A stretch of 64,000 bases of DNA from Entomortierella parvispora (taxonomy: Eukaryota; Mortierellomycota; Mortierellomycetes; Mortierellales; Mortierellaceae), in the NCBI GenBank assembly GCA_963573315.1, contig OY752140.1, positions 1,364,001-1,428,000 of the forward strand, written 5' to 3'. Under the pieces are notes generated by a model. That model worked only from the letters and a program-made list of their open reading frames with translations, was not told the DNA's origin and did no database searches. Each line of letters opens with the position of its first letter. The stretch's first letter is position 1. Below are positions 13,769 through 25,568 of this stretch, in pieces. The position numbers and the translations under genes are program-made.

Positions 13769-16127
13769 ATGTCCGCAATTTCCGCCTCCAAGCAAAAGCG
13801 CCTCGCCGCCAAGGCCGCCAAGGAGGCCTCCAAAAAGTCATCCAACGCTTCCACTCCTGCTGGCACCAACGGCCGTAACACTCCCGCGCTTCCAGAGAAT
13901 GACGACAACGAGGGCTCGTCCTTGGTCCCAGCCATGAGCGCCTTGGATATTGCCAAAAAGAAGGGCGGTGATCGCACCTCGACTGGTGTTTTGACGTCGC
14001 AACCCTTGTCGCGTGATATCAAGATCGTATCCTTTTCCCTTTCCTTCCATGGGCGGGAGTTGATTTCCAACACGGATATCGACCTGAACTTTGGACGTCG
14101 CTATGGTCTCATCGGTGCCAACGGATCCGGAAAGTCGACCTTCCTGGAGTGTCTAGCGGCTCGTGAGGTGCCGATTCCTGAGCATATCGATGTAAGTACT
14201 GTTGTTGGAAAAGGCTTTCCTATTCTCTTTCTGTTTCTTGTATCTCTTCAGCTGCTCTTTGCCCATCATGTCAGCAATGCGAGGTTGTTAAAAAGACACC
14301 AGGAAACAAACTGGACAGTGAGGAGCTACTTAGGAAAAGACAAGGGGACACCGTTTGGTGACGCTGAATAGCATGAAATGGTTTCGTCATCGAACAATCG
14401 ACAGAGCCAAAAGGCACTAGACTATGTGAGGCGCACTGTCCAACCTTGTGTTTGCTAGATACCATGGGATGGCTTCTTGGACTTGGCTTTGCCCTTCTTT
14501 TTTATTGTCCCGACCTGACTGCGGGATGGCGTACTTTTTTTATCCTTGTGCCTGTTTCGTTTCTGAAGTGGACGCTTGTGATCCCGCCACTGCACTCTGG
14601 AGTCCATTGAAAACAAAGGAGATGAGGAGCTGATTTGAATTTTGTTTACGTCTCCCTCCCCCTTGCTCTTTCTCCCCCTCGCAACTCTAGATCTACCTGC
14701 TGCAAGAGGAAGCTGCCCCATCGGACTACAACGCCATCGAGACGGTTGTGACTGAGGCCAAGCTCGAGGTGGAGCGCTTGGAGAAGCAGGTCGAGGACAT
14801 GTTGGCCGAGGTCGATGGCGCTGATAACCCTTTGCTGGAGGATGTATACGATCGTATCGAGTCCTTGGATCCCGCCACTTTCGAGACTCGCGCCGCTCAA
14901 TTGCTCCACGGTTTGGGATTCACCAAGAAGGATATGCTTAAGGCCACCAAGGACATGTCCGGAGGATGGCGCATGCGTGTTGCTTTGGCCAAGGCCTTGT
15001 TTGTCAAGCCCACGTTGTTGCTCTTGGATGAGCCCACGAACCACTTGGATCTCGAGGCTTGCGTGTGGCTGGAAGATTATCTCTCAAAGTACGATCGTAT
15101 CTTGATCATCATCTCTCACTCTCAGGATTTCTTGAACGGCGTCTGCACCAACATCATGAACCTGAACCACAAGCGCAAGCTGGTCAACTATGGTGGCAAC
15201 TACGATACATATGTCAAGACCCGTGCTGAATTGGAAGTCAACCAGATGAAGGCCTACGTCAAGCAGCAGGAGGAAATCGCCCACATCAAGAAGTTCATTG
15301 CTTCAGCCGGTACCTATGCCAACTTGGTCAGACAGGCAAAGTCCAAGCAAAAGATCATTGACAAGATGGAGGCGGCTGGTTTGGTCGAGAAGGTTGACCC
15401 CCCAATTCTCTTCAAGTTCAAGTTCTCGGACACGGACAAGCTGCCTCCACCTGTTCTTGCCTTTGATGAGGTTGGATTTGCCTACTCTGGGGACATGAAG
15501 GATGCTCTTTACAACGGCGTCAACCTCGGCATCGACATGGACTCTCGTGTGGCTTTAGTGGGTCCAAACGGAGCCGGAAAGTCGACGTTGCTCAAGCTGA
15601 TGACGGGTGAATTGACGGCAACGGAGGGACGCATTCAGCGTCATATGCAGCTGAAGCTCGGAAAGTACAACCAGCACTCTGCCGATCAACTCGACATGGA
15701 GCTCTCGCCTATTGACTACATGCGTCGACGCTTCCCCGAGTTGCAGCAGGATACGGATTTCTGGCGTCAGCAGATTGGACGATATGGTCTGACGGGATCG
15801 CATCAGACATCGCCCATTGGCCATTTGTCCCATGGATTGCAGACACGGTTGGTGTTTGCAGAGTTGGCCATGTCTCGACCTCACATGTTGCTCCTGGACG
15901 AGCCTACCAATCACTTGGATATGGAGTCGATCGATTCATTGGCAGACGCTATCAAGAACTTTTCCGGTGGTGTAGTCCTAGTATCTCACGATTTCCGTCT
16001 GTTGAAGGAGGTGGCAGATCAAATCATTGTTGTCGACCGTGGCGTTTCCGTCTTTGATGGAACCATCGCAGAGTACAAGAAGATCTTGCAAAAGAAGTCG
16101 CGTGAGAGTTCTGGCCTTGGAAACTAA
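13769..16127 (+). CDS. ARB1: ABC-F ATPase ARB1/ABCF2, ribosome biogenesis
   Basis: Two exons, 13769-14191 and 14691-16127, phase 0; 619 residues, close to the yeast protein. The Lys/Ala-rich N-terminus SASKQKRLAAKAAKEASKKS is followed by two ATP-binding cassettes without membrane segments. Cassette 1: Walker A GANGSGKS, signature MSGGWRMR, Walker B LLLLDEPTNHLDL. Cassette 2: Walker A GPNGAGKS, degenerate signature LSHGLQTR, Walker B MLLLDEPTNHLDM, H-loop VSHDFRLL. Yeast Arb1 is an essential shuttling ATPase needed for export and maturation of 40S and 60S subunits. The degenerate second signature is normal for this family (LSDGL in yeast). The single intron is 499 nt, unusually long for this window. 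Start is the ATG after a pyrimidine-rich leader. Confidence 0.97.
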
Positions 16128-16696
16128 GTGAGAAAAAAAAAACTACCAAAAACACCAAAAAAAAATACACCATACACTTTACTGTCACTGTATCTTTGGC
16201 TGTGCTCTGGAACTCCATAACAGGGTAGATGAAGACACGGAAGGCAAGGAGAAAGAGAAGAGGTGAAGACATGGAGAAGATTTAATTATAGTCGTCATTT
16301 TGCCTCACTTCCACCCTCTGCATGTTTGCCCATGTTACGCCTATCTTATTCACAGTGCGCCAATATAGTCTGGATAACTTCGTCATCGCTGCCCTTCCAA
16401 TTTTCGCCCATTTCTTCTGACAAAGTCAATGCGATTTCTATTACTCAGCACATGCAAAAATGTCCCGTCACTTCGACCTGGCCTCCTTAGCTCCAGCGTG
16501 TGGTCACGGATTGATCCTGCACGCCATGACAGGATCAGCTACCATCAGGGCCGCACTACGTGTACCCACGTTTATGACAGTGACGTTCATTGCGGACGCT
16601 CCACATGCACTCATGGTTTGGAGTGGTCGAGACTTTGTGCTGAAGCCACCTTTATTCTCTCCTCCTCTGCAACGCTGCCTCGCACCACATAACCAA
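16128..16696. other. Intergenic downstream of ARB1
   Basis: A/C-rich 3' end of ARB1, then about 500 bases with no supported gene. Two short open frames overlap here but have no start context or family resemblance. Confidence 0.5.
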
Positions 16697-16703
16697 TATA
16701 AAA
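16697..16703 (+). promoter_or_regulatory. TATA box (TATAAAA) with overlapping CCAAT
   Basis: CCAATATAAAA at 16693-16703, 53 bases before the ATG at 16756, followed by a T-rich stretch. This spacing is plausible for a fungal core promoter and supports a transcribed unit starting here. Confidence 0.5.
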
Positions 16704-16755
16704 GCATTGCATTAACAGCGCTAGTTTGCTTTCTTTTCGAATCCAACTAGGCACA

Positions 16756-17955
16756 ATGAACACACACATCGCCTGGGCAAACGAGACGATCCTACAGGCT
16801 GGAGAGCAAGTCGAGCATGTTTCTTTTGCTGCGTTTGTTAAGCACTTCAACGTCAACGTCAAGGCAGCGGCGATAATGCGGTATTAGAACCTTCTTGAGT
16901 GTTTTGGTCGACGTGAGAAGTAAAGACTGATAAGAAGCTCAAGCGCGGTAAACGTTAGCAAGAAAAATGCTATTATGGCTCAGGAGGCCTCAGTATTTGT
17001 GTCGGAAAAAACTTTCAGCTTGCTACATTAGAAAAAAAGACAAGGAAACCATTATCACTTGGATAAAGCAACCGTAGGAGCATCAGATCAGTATTTTAAG
17101 TTTTCCATGCACCAGATTCTTGTATATCAAGCCTTTATACCTTGTTACTGACTATAATCTTTTTTATCTCTCGGCCCTGTAGTTGTAGAGCCGGAGTTAT
17201 TCTTCTGGAGGCGGAGAATACAAAACTCCAAGAGAAACACTTCGGCAAAAAAGTCCATACTCATTTGCGACAGAGGCTACTTGCGAAGTGAAAGATTCTT
17301 GACAGGGCTGAGATGGTCACGATCCGTAACTTGTTGCGGGCGTGGTTGCCATACAGAACTTATTCCGTGTACTAATTAGCTCTATTGAAATGTTGTAGGT
17401 TCTCGTGGATAGCAACTACAATCGGGAAGAGACGATTGAATTTGTGTTAGTAAATGCCACCGGTTGACACAGAGCATCGAACTATCTGGCAATACTTGAT
17501 CGCCGCTATCGAGTATTTCTCTCGATCTGACCAACAGGAAGACTATTCAGAGTCTACAGCAATCACATCGTACATCCTGTGGCCTTTATTACGGGTATTC
17601 TTAAGTTCTCCCCAGAAGAAATTGTTCTTGAGCTTGTAAGTAATTTGCATTATTTAAGAGTGATAACAGCTTCAGAATAATGGCGACCAACTTTCATCTT
17701 TACTAATAAGATGCTCCATAGTCACGACAAATTGCGTTGAAGGAGGCGATGAACTTTATTCAAGATGAGATCGGAATTGAAGATGGTATTCTTCCAGGAT
17801 GGCAAGTGGTAGGACAGGCCATGTCGATCTACTTGATGCGGCAACATGTACATAATGTTGCATGTACAGTACGTGATTCAATTATCCCTGACAATCTGAC
17901 AGATATCGGATCATTGCAATGTAGTTTTCTAGCGAATTATTTCTTTCAAATATAA
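16756..17955 (+). pseudogene. Decayed or unrecognised multi-exon gene
   Basis: An ATG at 16756 below a TATA box opens a 41-codon exon (opens MNTHIAWANETILQAGEQVE; also FVKHFNVNVKAAAIM) up to a GTATTA donor at 16881. A second open block follows the acceptor at 17181-17182 (AGVILLEAENTKLQEKHFGK). The best splice signal is the intron 17636-17721: GTAAGT donor, TACTAATAAG branch at 17701, TAG acceptor. It joins KFSPEEIVLEL in frame to SRQIALKEAMNFIQDEIGIE, then GWQVVGQAMSIYLMRQ, stopping at 17955. The overlapping frame at 17454-17639 also looks protein-like (ESTAITSYILWPLLRVFL), so no single frame runs through all blocks. Reading frames that change within conserved-looking blocks suggest frameshift decay, though an unrecognised splice pattern could explain it. 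Family unknown. Confidence 0.4.
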
Positions 17956-18073
17956 TCTTCCTTCTCCTATATGTACCATACGCAGTTGTGCACGTTAATA
18001 CGGAGGGGGATTTTTTTTTATTCCTTCTGGTTTTTGTACTTGGGCTGGGAAGAGGAGAGGACCTTTTTTATTT

Positions 18074-20128
18074 TCAGCAATACCAATCCGCGAAAAAGTG
18101 GTCCTCGTCCAAATCCAAGGGCGGTTCATCCATACGCTGACGTATCCAGCCCATCTCGACAGGATCCTCGACATCTCTGTTAAAGTCCAAAACCGAAAAG
18201 AATCGCTGAATGACTTTTGAGGAGGTAGAGGACGTGGTCGAGGTCGAGGACAGGTGATTCGCAGTCGCCGCGGAGGGTTGTCGGGCCACATGAGAGGATC
18301 TCCATGCTTGAAGGATCAGGTCCATAAATTCTTGCGAGATCTCTCCACAATTGAACATGCGAACCCGTTCAATCGACCGCCAGCGCACGCTCTGGATCGA
18401 CTGACCCGTCATCAATAGACAATCACGGATATCCAAGAACTGAAGACCCCAAAGATCTGCCATGGCCGTCAACGTGGCGTCCCCGAGTAGGCGCTGTCCT
18501 GAAATGTTGATTGTCTGAAGTTCATGGCAGGCCTTAATCACAGGGATGACATCCTCGTCCGTCAGTGCCGGATCCGGTCCTGTCAAGAGTTGAATAAACG
18601 GAATCGACAGTGAGGTCAGGTTTCGACAAAAGGGTGCGATCGCCTGTCGGAGGACGATTCCTTGGAGCGGCCGACGGCCCTGCAAGACGGTCAGACCGCG
18701 TAGCTGCGGACCCAAAGAACTCAAGAGGTAGATCCAGATCTGATTACTCCAACTCGAATCAAACACACAGAGGTTTTCCAGGTATGGCAACGACAGGATC
18801 GCCCTCAGCAAGGGCCAATCCCGACTAGAATAACCCAGCACCAACACGCGCAGCTCCTTGAGATTCGAAATCAGTTGAAGCATGCCCGGAAATGTCGGTA
18901 CGCTGCAGTACATGGGCGAGGGCATATCCAGTTCCCGAATCTTGGCCTCGTCAATCCCTCGAACAATCGCATCCAACACCGGGACTGAGCTTGTTTTGGC
19001 CAGTTTCTCGGCCGCGCCCGATTCAATTTCCTGAGGTAATTGGATGGAAAGGGTCCTGAAAGGCGAAGTGAATTGCAGCAGTGTCGTGATGTTGTCTAGC
19101 ATGACTCCAGCCCAGATGCCTCCTTCATCTCGTTCCAGACGCTGTTGTTGTTCCGTGGTCTCCAATAGGTCCACTTCTACCCTCTGAATGATCTCTGTGA
19201 TATCATAGTTCTTCCCGGTAAGCTGTGCAGATGCATGAGAGGAGGCGAGGAGGTGCAGTAATCTCTGACAAGTGGGGTCGAAGGGATCAGGTAGGAGAAC
19301 CGCTTGCCAAATCGTTGACAGAGCTGCAATGCGCCAGCCCATGTTGACTCGAGAGCAAGCCAGGAGATCCGAGGGTTGGTATCGGTCGTAGTACTGTTGT
19401 GCGGTGGCTCGACCTGGCAGATGAGAAAAGATGGCGAGAAGGATATCATGAGGGAGATATGTATTGTTGTTGTTTTTGTTGTTGTTGTTGCCTCCGTTCA
19501 CTGCTCCTTCGTCACGGGCTGTCAGATTATTGCTATTGCTCCCACCGCCAATGTTGCCATTGCTGCCATGGACTTGAACGAACCGTGAAGGCTGTGGTTG
19601 CTGTGGTTGTGGTTGCGGTAGTTGGAGTCGGCGGGCCATCAAGCGCCTTGAAGTGGTGTCGGGACGCGTCCTTCGCCAGGATTGATGATATTTGGCTTGA
19701 TGTCTCCTGACTGAGGGCGAGGTATGGGACAGTGGGGGGAGTATCGTTCCGGCGACTTGTTGTTCTTGTTCTTGTACTTGTGGTTCCTGTCCCTGTTCAT
19801 GTTCGTGGCCCTGTTCATGTTCGTGGCCCTGTTCCTGCTGCTGCTGTAGTTGTGTTGGCGGCGTAGCAAGTGCGTCGTCCGAGGTGCTGAGCTTTTCTAA
19901 GAGTGGCACGACCGATTGGACTACATCCTGGGATGGAGGTAATGACGAGAACACGGGCGATGACGAGGATAGAGGTACGTTGAGGTAATCTAGAATCCAG
20001 GCAGGTGATGAAGTGGCATGGCTTTGCTGGTGCGACGTTGAGGAAGAAGAGGACGAGGATGCTTGCTTGGCGGCGCGGAAGTCCTTAAGCCAGGTCGAGA
20101 GGCGAGGAGCAAAGTCCGAGCGATCCAT
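18074..20128 (-). CDS. F-box protein with LRR-like C-terminus
   Basis: Single-exon gene, 684 residues. The start is the ATG at 20128 (MDRSDFAPRL); the open frame extends upstream, but that part is a low-complexity leader. The first 220 residues are Ser-, Gln- and Asn-rich, with an EQGHEHEQGHEHEQGQ repeat. An F-box follows near residues 224-275: LPHDILLAIFSHLPGRA, then SDLLACSRVNMGWRIAA and IWQAVLLPDP. The rest has irregular leucine-rich segments typical of F-box/LRR proteins (LKELRVLVLGYSSRDWPLL, CRNLTSLSIPFIQLL, LQTINISGQRLLGDATLTAM, LQFLDIRDCLLMTGQSI). Such proteins are substrate receptors of SCF ubiquitin ligases; the substrate is unknown. It is divergent from the carrier gene, with 290 bp between the start codons. 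Confidence 0.85.
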   Translation of the reverse strand: MDRSDFAPRLSTWLKDFRAAKQASSSSSSSTSHQQSHATSSPAWILDYLNVPLSSSSPVFSSLPPSQDVVQSVVPLLEKLSTSDDALATPPTQLQQQQEQGHEHEQGHEHEQGQEPQVQEQEQQVAGTILPPLSHTSPSVRRHQAKYHQSWRRTRPDTTSRRLMARRLQLPQPQPQQPQPSRFVQVHGSNGNIGGGSNSNNLTARDEGAVNGGNNNNKNNNNTYLPHDILLAIFSHLPGRATAQQYYDRYQPSDLLACSRVNMGWRIAALSTIWQAVLLPDPFDPTCQRLLHLLASSHASAQLTGKNYDITEIIQRVEVDLLETTEQQQRLERDEGGIWAGVMLDNITTLLQFTSPFRTLSIQLPQEIESGAAEKLAKTSSVPVLDAIVRGIDEAKIRELDMPSPMYCSVPTFPGMLQLISNLKELRVLVLGYSSRDWPLLRAILSLPYLENLCVFDSSWSNQIWIYLLSSLGPQLRGLTVLQGRRPLQGIVLRQAIAPFCRNLTSLSIPFIQLLTGPDPALTDEDVIPVIKACHELQTINISGQRLLGDATLTAMADLWGLQFLDIRDCLLMTGQSIQSVRWRSIERVRMFNCGEISQEFMDLILQAWRSSHVARQPSAATANHLSSTSTTSSTSSKVIQRFFSVLDFNRDVEDPVEMGWIRQRMDEPPLDLDEDHFFADWYC

Positions 20129-20418
20129 GATGGCCAGAGGTCGGCGGCGTGAGGAGGGTGAAGGGTGAAAAGAGAGAAGGCAGAAAAGGGATGAGGAGGG
20201 AAAGGAGATGAATAATGTGAATAATGAATGAATAAAGAATGAATAAAAGGAAGAGGAGGAAAAAAGAATTGAAGAGAAAGCAAGACGGTGTTCATTCCAT
20301 GCAAGGACACATGCAGCAGCCAAAGAAAGAAAGGCAGTCTGCCCTTGCTTTATCTTTGTTATTTCTTTCGCTTCTCTCTCCTTTCCCCCTTGTTTGCATT
20401 GCAACCCCTGCGCATGTC
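20129..20418. promoter_or_regulatory. Short shared promoter between divergent F-box and carrier genes
   Basis: Only 290 bp separate the minus-strand F-box start (20128) and the plus-strand carrier start (20419), so both promoters must lie here or overlap the leaders. The sequence is purine-rich on + with GAATAA/GAATGA repeats at 20211-20245. Confidence 0.5.
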
Positions 20419-21826
20419 ATGACCACAAGCGACCCTGGTAGAATCAGGACCAGGACTCAATCCGGGATCGCCTCCTCCGACGCAATCGCCATCGACCATC
20501 CCTCAAAGACCATGGTCGCCAATCACACCCAGCGTCCACCGGCAACTACGACCTCTACCCTCAACAACCTAGTGGCGTCCAGCGCAGCCGCGCTCTGCTC
20601 GCGGCTTTGCACCCACCCCCTCGACACCATCAAGACCTGCATCCAGGTCTCAAGCAAGCCCGAGCCCATCCTCTCGACCCTCACGTCTCTCGTCCGAACC
20701 GGAGGACTCTACCGCGGCTTGCCTATCGCGCTCACATTGAGTGTCCCGGGACTGTCCGTCTATCTCACAGCATACGATCTCACAAAGGAAACCCTTGCCA
20801 AAAAGTTTTCATTCCTGGGAACAGACACGGTCCTCAACCACCTCTCGAGCGCTGTCGTCGCTGAGGTTTCATCCGGACTGTTTTGGACTCCCATGGAGAT
20901 CCTCAAATCCAAACAGCAGGTTGAGACCATGTCGCCCTCGTCCAATTACGCCATAAAACATTCTTTGAACGCGTCAATACCACCGTCCTCGTCGTCTACA
21001 ACATCATCAGCACGGGTCGTGGACGCCACAAAAGCACGGACGGGGACATGGGATCTGGCACGAAAGATTTATCGCCAGGAGGGACTTGCTGGATTCTACA
21101 GAGGGTATTTCATTACTCTCGGTGTATTTGTGTAGGTTGGACGTGTCTTTTCTTTATCTTTGCTGCTTTCTTTTCTGTTATCTCTTTTGCCTGACAATGT
21201 TGCCAAGATGGAGCGGAGCAATTAAGACCGAGGGACAACGAAGCTAACGGCAATTGGAACTTGTAATCTTTTCCCTGTTCCTTTTTTTTCTTTCCTCTCG
21301 TCTCTCTCTCTCTCTCTCTTTTTTTTTTGATCTCGTCTCTTTGATCTTTGCATCGCACCCACCAATCAGACCATACTCGATGATATATTTTGCGACATAT
21401 GAGCAACTCAAGGAGATGGCGTGGCAAAGGATGGCGATGGCGCGTCGGAGTCAAGGCGGACTTGGCAATGACGCGCTCCACCCCTCTTCCTTGTCTTCTC
21501 CTGAAGATGATGTATTGCCCTTCACGACAATTATGGGATGTGCAGCTGTGGCCTGTGGTGTGGCCGCCGGAGTTTCCAACACGGTGGATGTGGTCAAGAC
21601 ACGGTGGCAAACCTCGATCTTGATCACGTCTAAAAAGAACATTGGCAGTAGTGGCCATGTAGACTCGCTATCGTCTGCTCGAAGGATTGCAAGGCACATG
21701 TTCCAACAAGGAGGACTGGCTAGTTTTACACAAGGAATGGGTGCCCGAGTCTTGTGGATGATACCGAGTGTCACCATCTCCATGTCGGTATTCGAGTGGA
21801 TCAAGGCTCATGGCCTTGTGTCCTAA
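20419..21826 (+). CDS. Mitochondrial carrier family (SLC25) protein
   Basis: Two exons, 20419-21131 and 21370-21826, in phase; 389 residues. Three carrier repeats are visible. Each starts with the PX[DE]XX[KR]-type signature: HPLDTIKTCIQ, TPMEILKSKQQ, and a variant third, NTVDVVKTRWQ, lacking the proline. Matching second-half motifs include GLYRGLPIALTLSVPG, EGLAGFYRGYFITLGVFVPY and GGLASFTQGMGARVLWMIPS. These proteins sit in the mitochondrial inner membrane and exchange metabolites; the substrate cannot be read from sequence alone. A Ser-rich insert (SIPPSSSSTTSSA) sits in the second repeat. The splice junction rebuilds VFVPYSMIYFATYEQLK, which supports it. The N-terminal 60 residues are a variable Thr-rich extension. 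Confidence 0.9.
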
Positions 21827-23033
21827 CCTTGCTGCGGGAGAAAAAGCAAGATCTGAAGAGAAAGAATAAACAAATCATCATCATCGGTCCTTGTTTGTTT
21901 GTTGTTGTTGTTGTTGCTCTTGTAGACGTTGTTGTCTCGTGGGACGACAAAGCACCCAGACGAAAAGGGGGGGTGTCAGCGAGAGAGGACAGGGTCCGAG
22001 GCACCTGTCGCCATGAGACCCAAGAGTCCATGACACACACCTGAGCGCCAAAAAGGGGCGGTGCAAGGATGGATGAACGGCAGACGGGCTCGGGGGGTCA
22101 TTGCAAAGCAGTAGCATGCAGTGGCGGGAGTTGCTAGACCGGCGAGTTTGTAACTGAGATGGATTTGGATTTGCCTGCAGGGAAGAAAGGAAGAGCATGG
22201 GAAGGGGGATACAGGGGGGACAAGCACGACACACGGACGCTGCAGATTCGGAAACAAAAGAGAGGAAGAGGCGGGAAAATTGCGGTCGGGGGAGGGGGAG
22301 TGAGTGAGGGAGACAGACGACGAGGGGAGAATGGCCCATTCTGGAGGAGCATTGGTTGGTGAGGAGGAAGGTCAATGGAAGCAAAGAGAAGCACAAAGAA
22401 GCAGACAGGGTCCGTTTCAGGGACACTTGTTGTTCGTGTCCCTGACGTCTTTTTCTCTTTTTTCAATGCACGCGTGCATGCATGCCATGGGAAGGGAAGG
22501 ATGCATGACGCGCATGGCGATCGTTGGACGAAGGGGTAGGGGGACACGCTGTCCAGCTGGCCCCCCTGCGTGGCAGAGTGCGTGCAGGACAGTACAGCAT
22601 GGCGGGAAGGTGCAGCGAGCGAGAGAGGTGGAGAGAACGAGAGAAAAGACCAGCACCATTGGGGCACGACCGGATGGACATGGGCCTTCTTGTTGATCAG
22701 CACGCGTGTCTTGCTCTTCTCTTTCTTTCTTTCTCTCTCTCTCTCTTCTCTCTTCAGCTTCCATTCCTTCCCTCCTACACCCCAAAACGTCATTGCCTCC
22801 CTCCAGCTGATTTCCGTTTGGACCCATCCCCATCCCCATCCCTCCACCACTGACTCACGCACCCCTTTGCACCAGCTTGCACGCCTGCACACCTGACTTC
22901 TCTTCGCCCTGAGCCGATCTTTTTCTTCTCCTTTGCATCCACCTCCCGCTTCATTCCTATACCCGTCCTCATTGACACGCCCACACACTCACACACTCAC
23001 ACACACGCACACACATACACAGCCAATCCGACC
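21827..23033. other. Intergenic, repeat-rich
   Basis: 1.2 kb with no supported gene. It has TTG repeats at 21900-21916, G-runs, a CT-rich leader (22720-22760) and a CA-rich microsatellite just before the next start. Open frames on both strands are low-complexity shadows of each other. Confidence 0.55.
22981..23022. repeat. CA-rich microsatellite
   Basis: Imperfect (CA)n / CACACACT repeat in the 5' leader of the downstream membrane protein gene. Confidence 0.7.
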
Positions 23034-25331
23034 ATGTATCATACCATGGTGCAAGGGAACGAAGAGGTGGACGAGCCCCTCTGGAATGGCAAGTCAAAAG
23101 TTTTCCCTATTTTTTTTTTTTTTTTTTCCCAGCTCTTGTTCTTAAATCTCCTCCAGTCCTGCTCGCTTTGCCCGCTTGTCCGCTTGTCCGCTCGTCGACT
23201 CTTATCTCCTCCGCTTTTCGTTGTTGGTTGCTCGACTGCTCTTCTGGCTTGGTTCTGTGTCCGCTCACACGCCTCTGCTCACAAAGCGTGGCATGTGCAT
23301 CCAGCCATCCCACAACAAACCACGGCCACGACCACGACAACAACAACAAACATCGCAACCACAGCTGTCTGTCCATCCCCTTTCCTGTCTACTTTTCTCC
23401 CCTCTGCGATCGCGCGTGTCATCTTTTAGGCAGACCAAAATGCGCCCTTCCCTTTCTTAAAGACTAACCTCATGAAGGTGCCTGAATCCTGTTCTTTGAC
23501 GCAATAGAGGTGCTGCGTTTTATGCCCGGCCAACTCCGCAACAACCGCTCCTCAACCTCACTGGCCTCGCGAGCCGTGACCATCTACGATGACAGCGACG
23601 AATCCTCGCCACTCTTGGCCAGCGGGCTGATCCCAACAAGGAGACAAGTATCACAATGGACAAACAGCATATGGAAGCGACAGGCAGTTCTCCTCGTGCT
23701 CCCCGTGTCAATCGTAAGGGTCACTCTTTGTCCAAAAAGAGAAGGAAGACGGGGCAATGAATGATCGTCTATGGCTTGTCTCTCTCTCTCTCCTTTCTCT
23801 TGAATTGAACCTGCAGCTGAGTTGTTATCCCAATTCCTATCTTGCTGTGCCCTAGGTCATCATGTGGTGTTCTGTCCCCTTCCCTACCTATCCTGTTGCT
23901 CCTGAGGACGGCGATGGAGGAACAAACTCCTCAAAGCCCTGGTTTCCTTGGCCTTCACAAAGCACCGATACTCCATCTCCCTTTGACGCAACAGCAACAG
24001 CAACAGCAACATCAGGATCATTACAGTCAACAGAGCAAGTAGTAGCAGCAGCAGCACAGGCAGCTGGAGCAGTGGCAACGACAGCCATAGCATGGGCAGG
24101 AAGCAACTCTACGACCTTATCCAACCTTGCAACACAAGTGACAGATCAGCCAAAGGTCTTGTTCAACTTTTGGTTCTTTCTCTGGTTTTACTATGGCCTG
24201 TACAATGCAGTCGCGCTCTTGCTGATCACAAAGATCTTCAACATCTATTCGCTCAACTGGTGGCCCAAGGCACTGGGCGGCTTGACCTCATACTTCATCT
24301 TCTGGCTGTCGACTCAACTCATGGGGATCGTTGTCTACTATTTTACTGGGCTGGAACGGTTTCCGCTCACTTGGGTCTCTCTCACTTTCTGCACCATGAC
24401 CATCCCGCTACTGGTCGCGTTCCTCGTTATTCGATCAGAGAACAGAAACGTGTACAGACACTCTCTCACATGGGCCCAAAAAACCTTTCTTGCCACGTCG
24501 TCCATCGAGTCTCGTATCCCTGCATCCTATGTCCGATTCCTTTGGTTCTGTGTCGCACTCGCCATTGCCTTGAGCACCATCGTGACAGGACAACTTTATG
24601 CCGAACAATTCATTCACGCGTCAAGGGAAACACCTCCCACAGCTATCGAGGGCCTGGTCTACGTTTACACATGGGTCGGCACTATCTATATCCTTGATGC
24701 TTTCACGGACTACATTGTGGAAACGCGGGTTCGATCTTACCCGCTGTCTTCCATCTTCAAGTTGTACTACTTCATGATTTACTTCATCTTTTACAGGAAC
24801 CTATTTGTACGCCTGCGGTCCTACAAACAGTTCTTGGCCATCCAGGTCGCCTCGTCATTCTGGGTCTGCATCTTTCATCCAATCTGCATGACACATACAG
24901 TCTACAAGGTGCTGGTGTACGTCTTCAAGATTACAAAGACATATGAAGAGTACAAAAGACAAGTCGGTCGCGGCTTGTTTCTCCGAAACCTGGCCGAAAA
25001 CGCAACGATGCTGGCCTTCCTTTGCTGGGTGAACATCCTGTACTACGGACCGAACGCCAAAGTCTACCCTTACTTTCAGTTTGACGACAAGAACCCGATC
25101 TACAAGCATGATGTTACCGTCTATGCCTCCCTCGGTATCTGGGTCAGCGAATTGATCTCCAACTTCATCAACCGCCTGATTTGCAAAAAGTTCCTTGGAC
25201 ATCACGTCACCAAAGAGGCGCTCAAGGACTTGAAAGAATACCCAGAGCTGATTGTCGCGTTCGTCTTGGTCATGATCCACATTCTGCAGGATATGTTGTT
25301 GTCATTAATCAACCTCGACAACATTGCTTAG
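23034..25331 (+). CDS. Polytopic membrane protein of unknown function
   Basis: Three exons: 23034-23088, 23508-23713 and 23856-25331; 578 residues if the first intron is accepted. That intron has a GC donor (G|GCAAGT) and runs 23089-23507 (419 nt); exon phases match exactly (N-E junction). If this is wrong, translation could start at the ATG at 23522. The protein has a soluble acidic segment (TIYDDSDESSPLLASGLIP), one membrane helix near RQAVLLVLPVSIVIMWCSVP, an Ala/Thr-rich loop, then about nine more hydrophobic helices, rich in Phe, Tyr and Trp (e.g. LFNFWFFLWFYYGLYNAVAL, LTWVSLTFCTMTIPLLVAFL, FKLYYFMIYFIFYRNLFV, ELIVAFVLVMIHILQDMLLS). DESSPLL is a possible acidic dileucine sorting signal. 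I do not recognise the family; no transporter signature was found. Confidence 0.8.
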
Positions 25332-25568
25332 ACGTACACAAACACCAGCCCTTTCTGTCTCTTTGCTGCCTTTGACCTAATCTATCTCGGATACGCGCTT
25401 ATACCTCTGCCTTCAGCTTTCATTACCTGCATCCAGCCACGCCTTCCCATTGTAGCATTCCTTCCTTGTTGTGTATAAAAAGTATAAAAGAAAAAACAAG
25501 CCTTTAGACCCTTTGAATTGATGAATGAAAATGAGGTATGCAAAGTGTATTGTTTGTTGGTTGAAAGT

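Noticed and set aside
15800-15860. Degenerate second ABC signature in ARB1 as a sign of lost function
   Set aside because: The second signature is degenerate in ABCF2/ARB1 generally.
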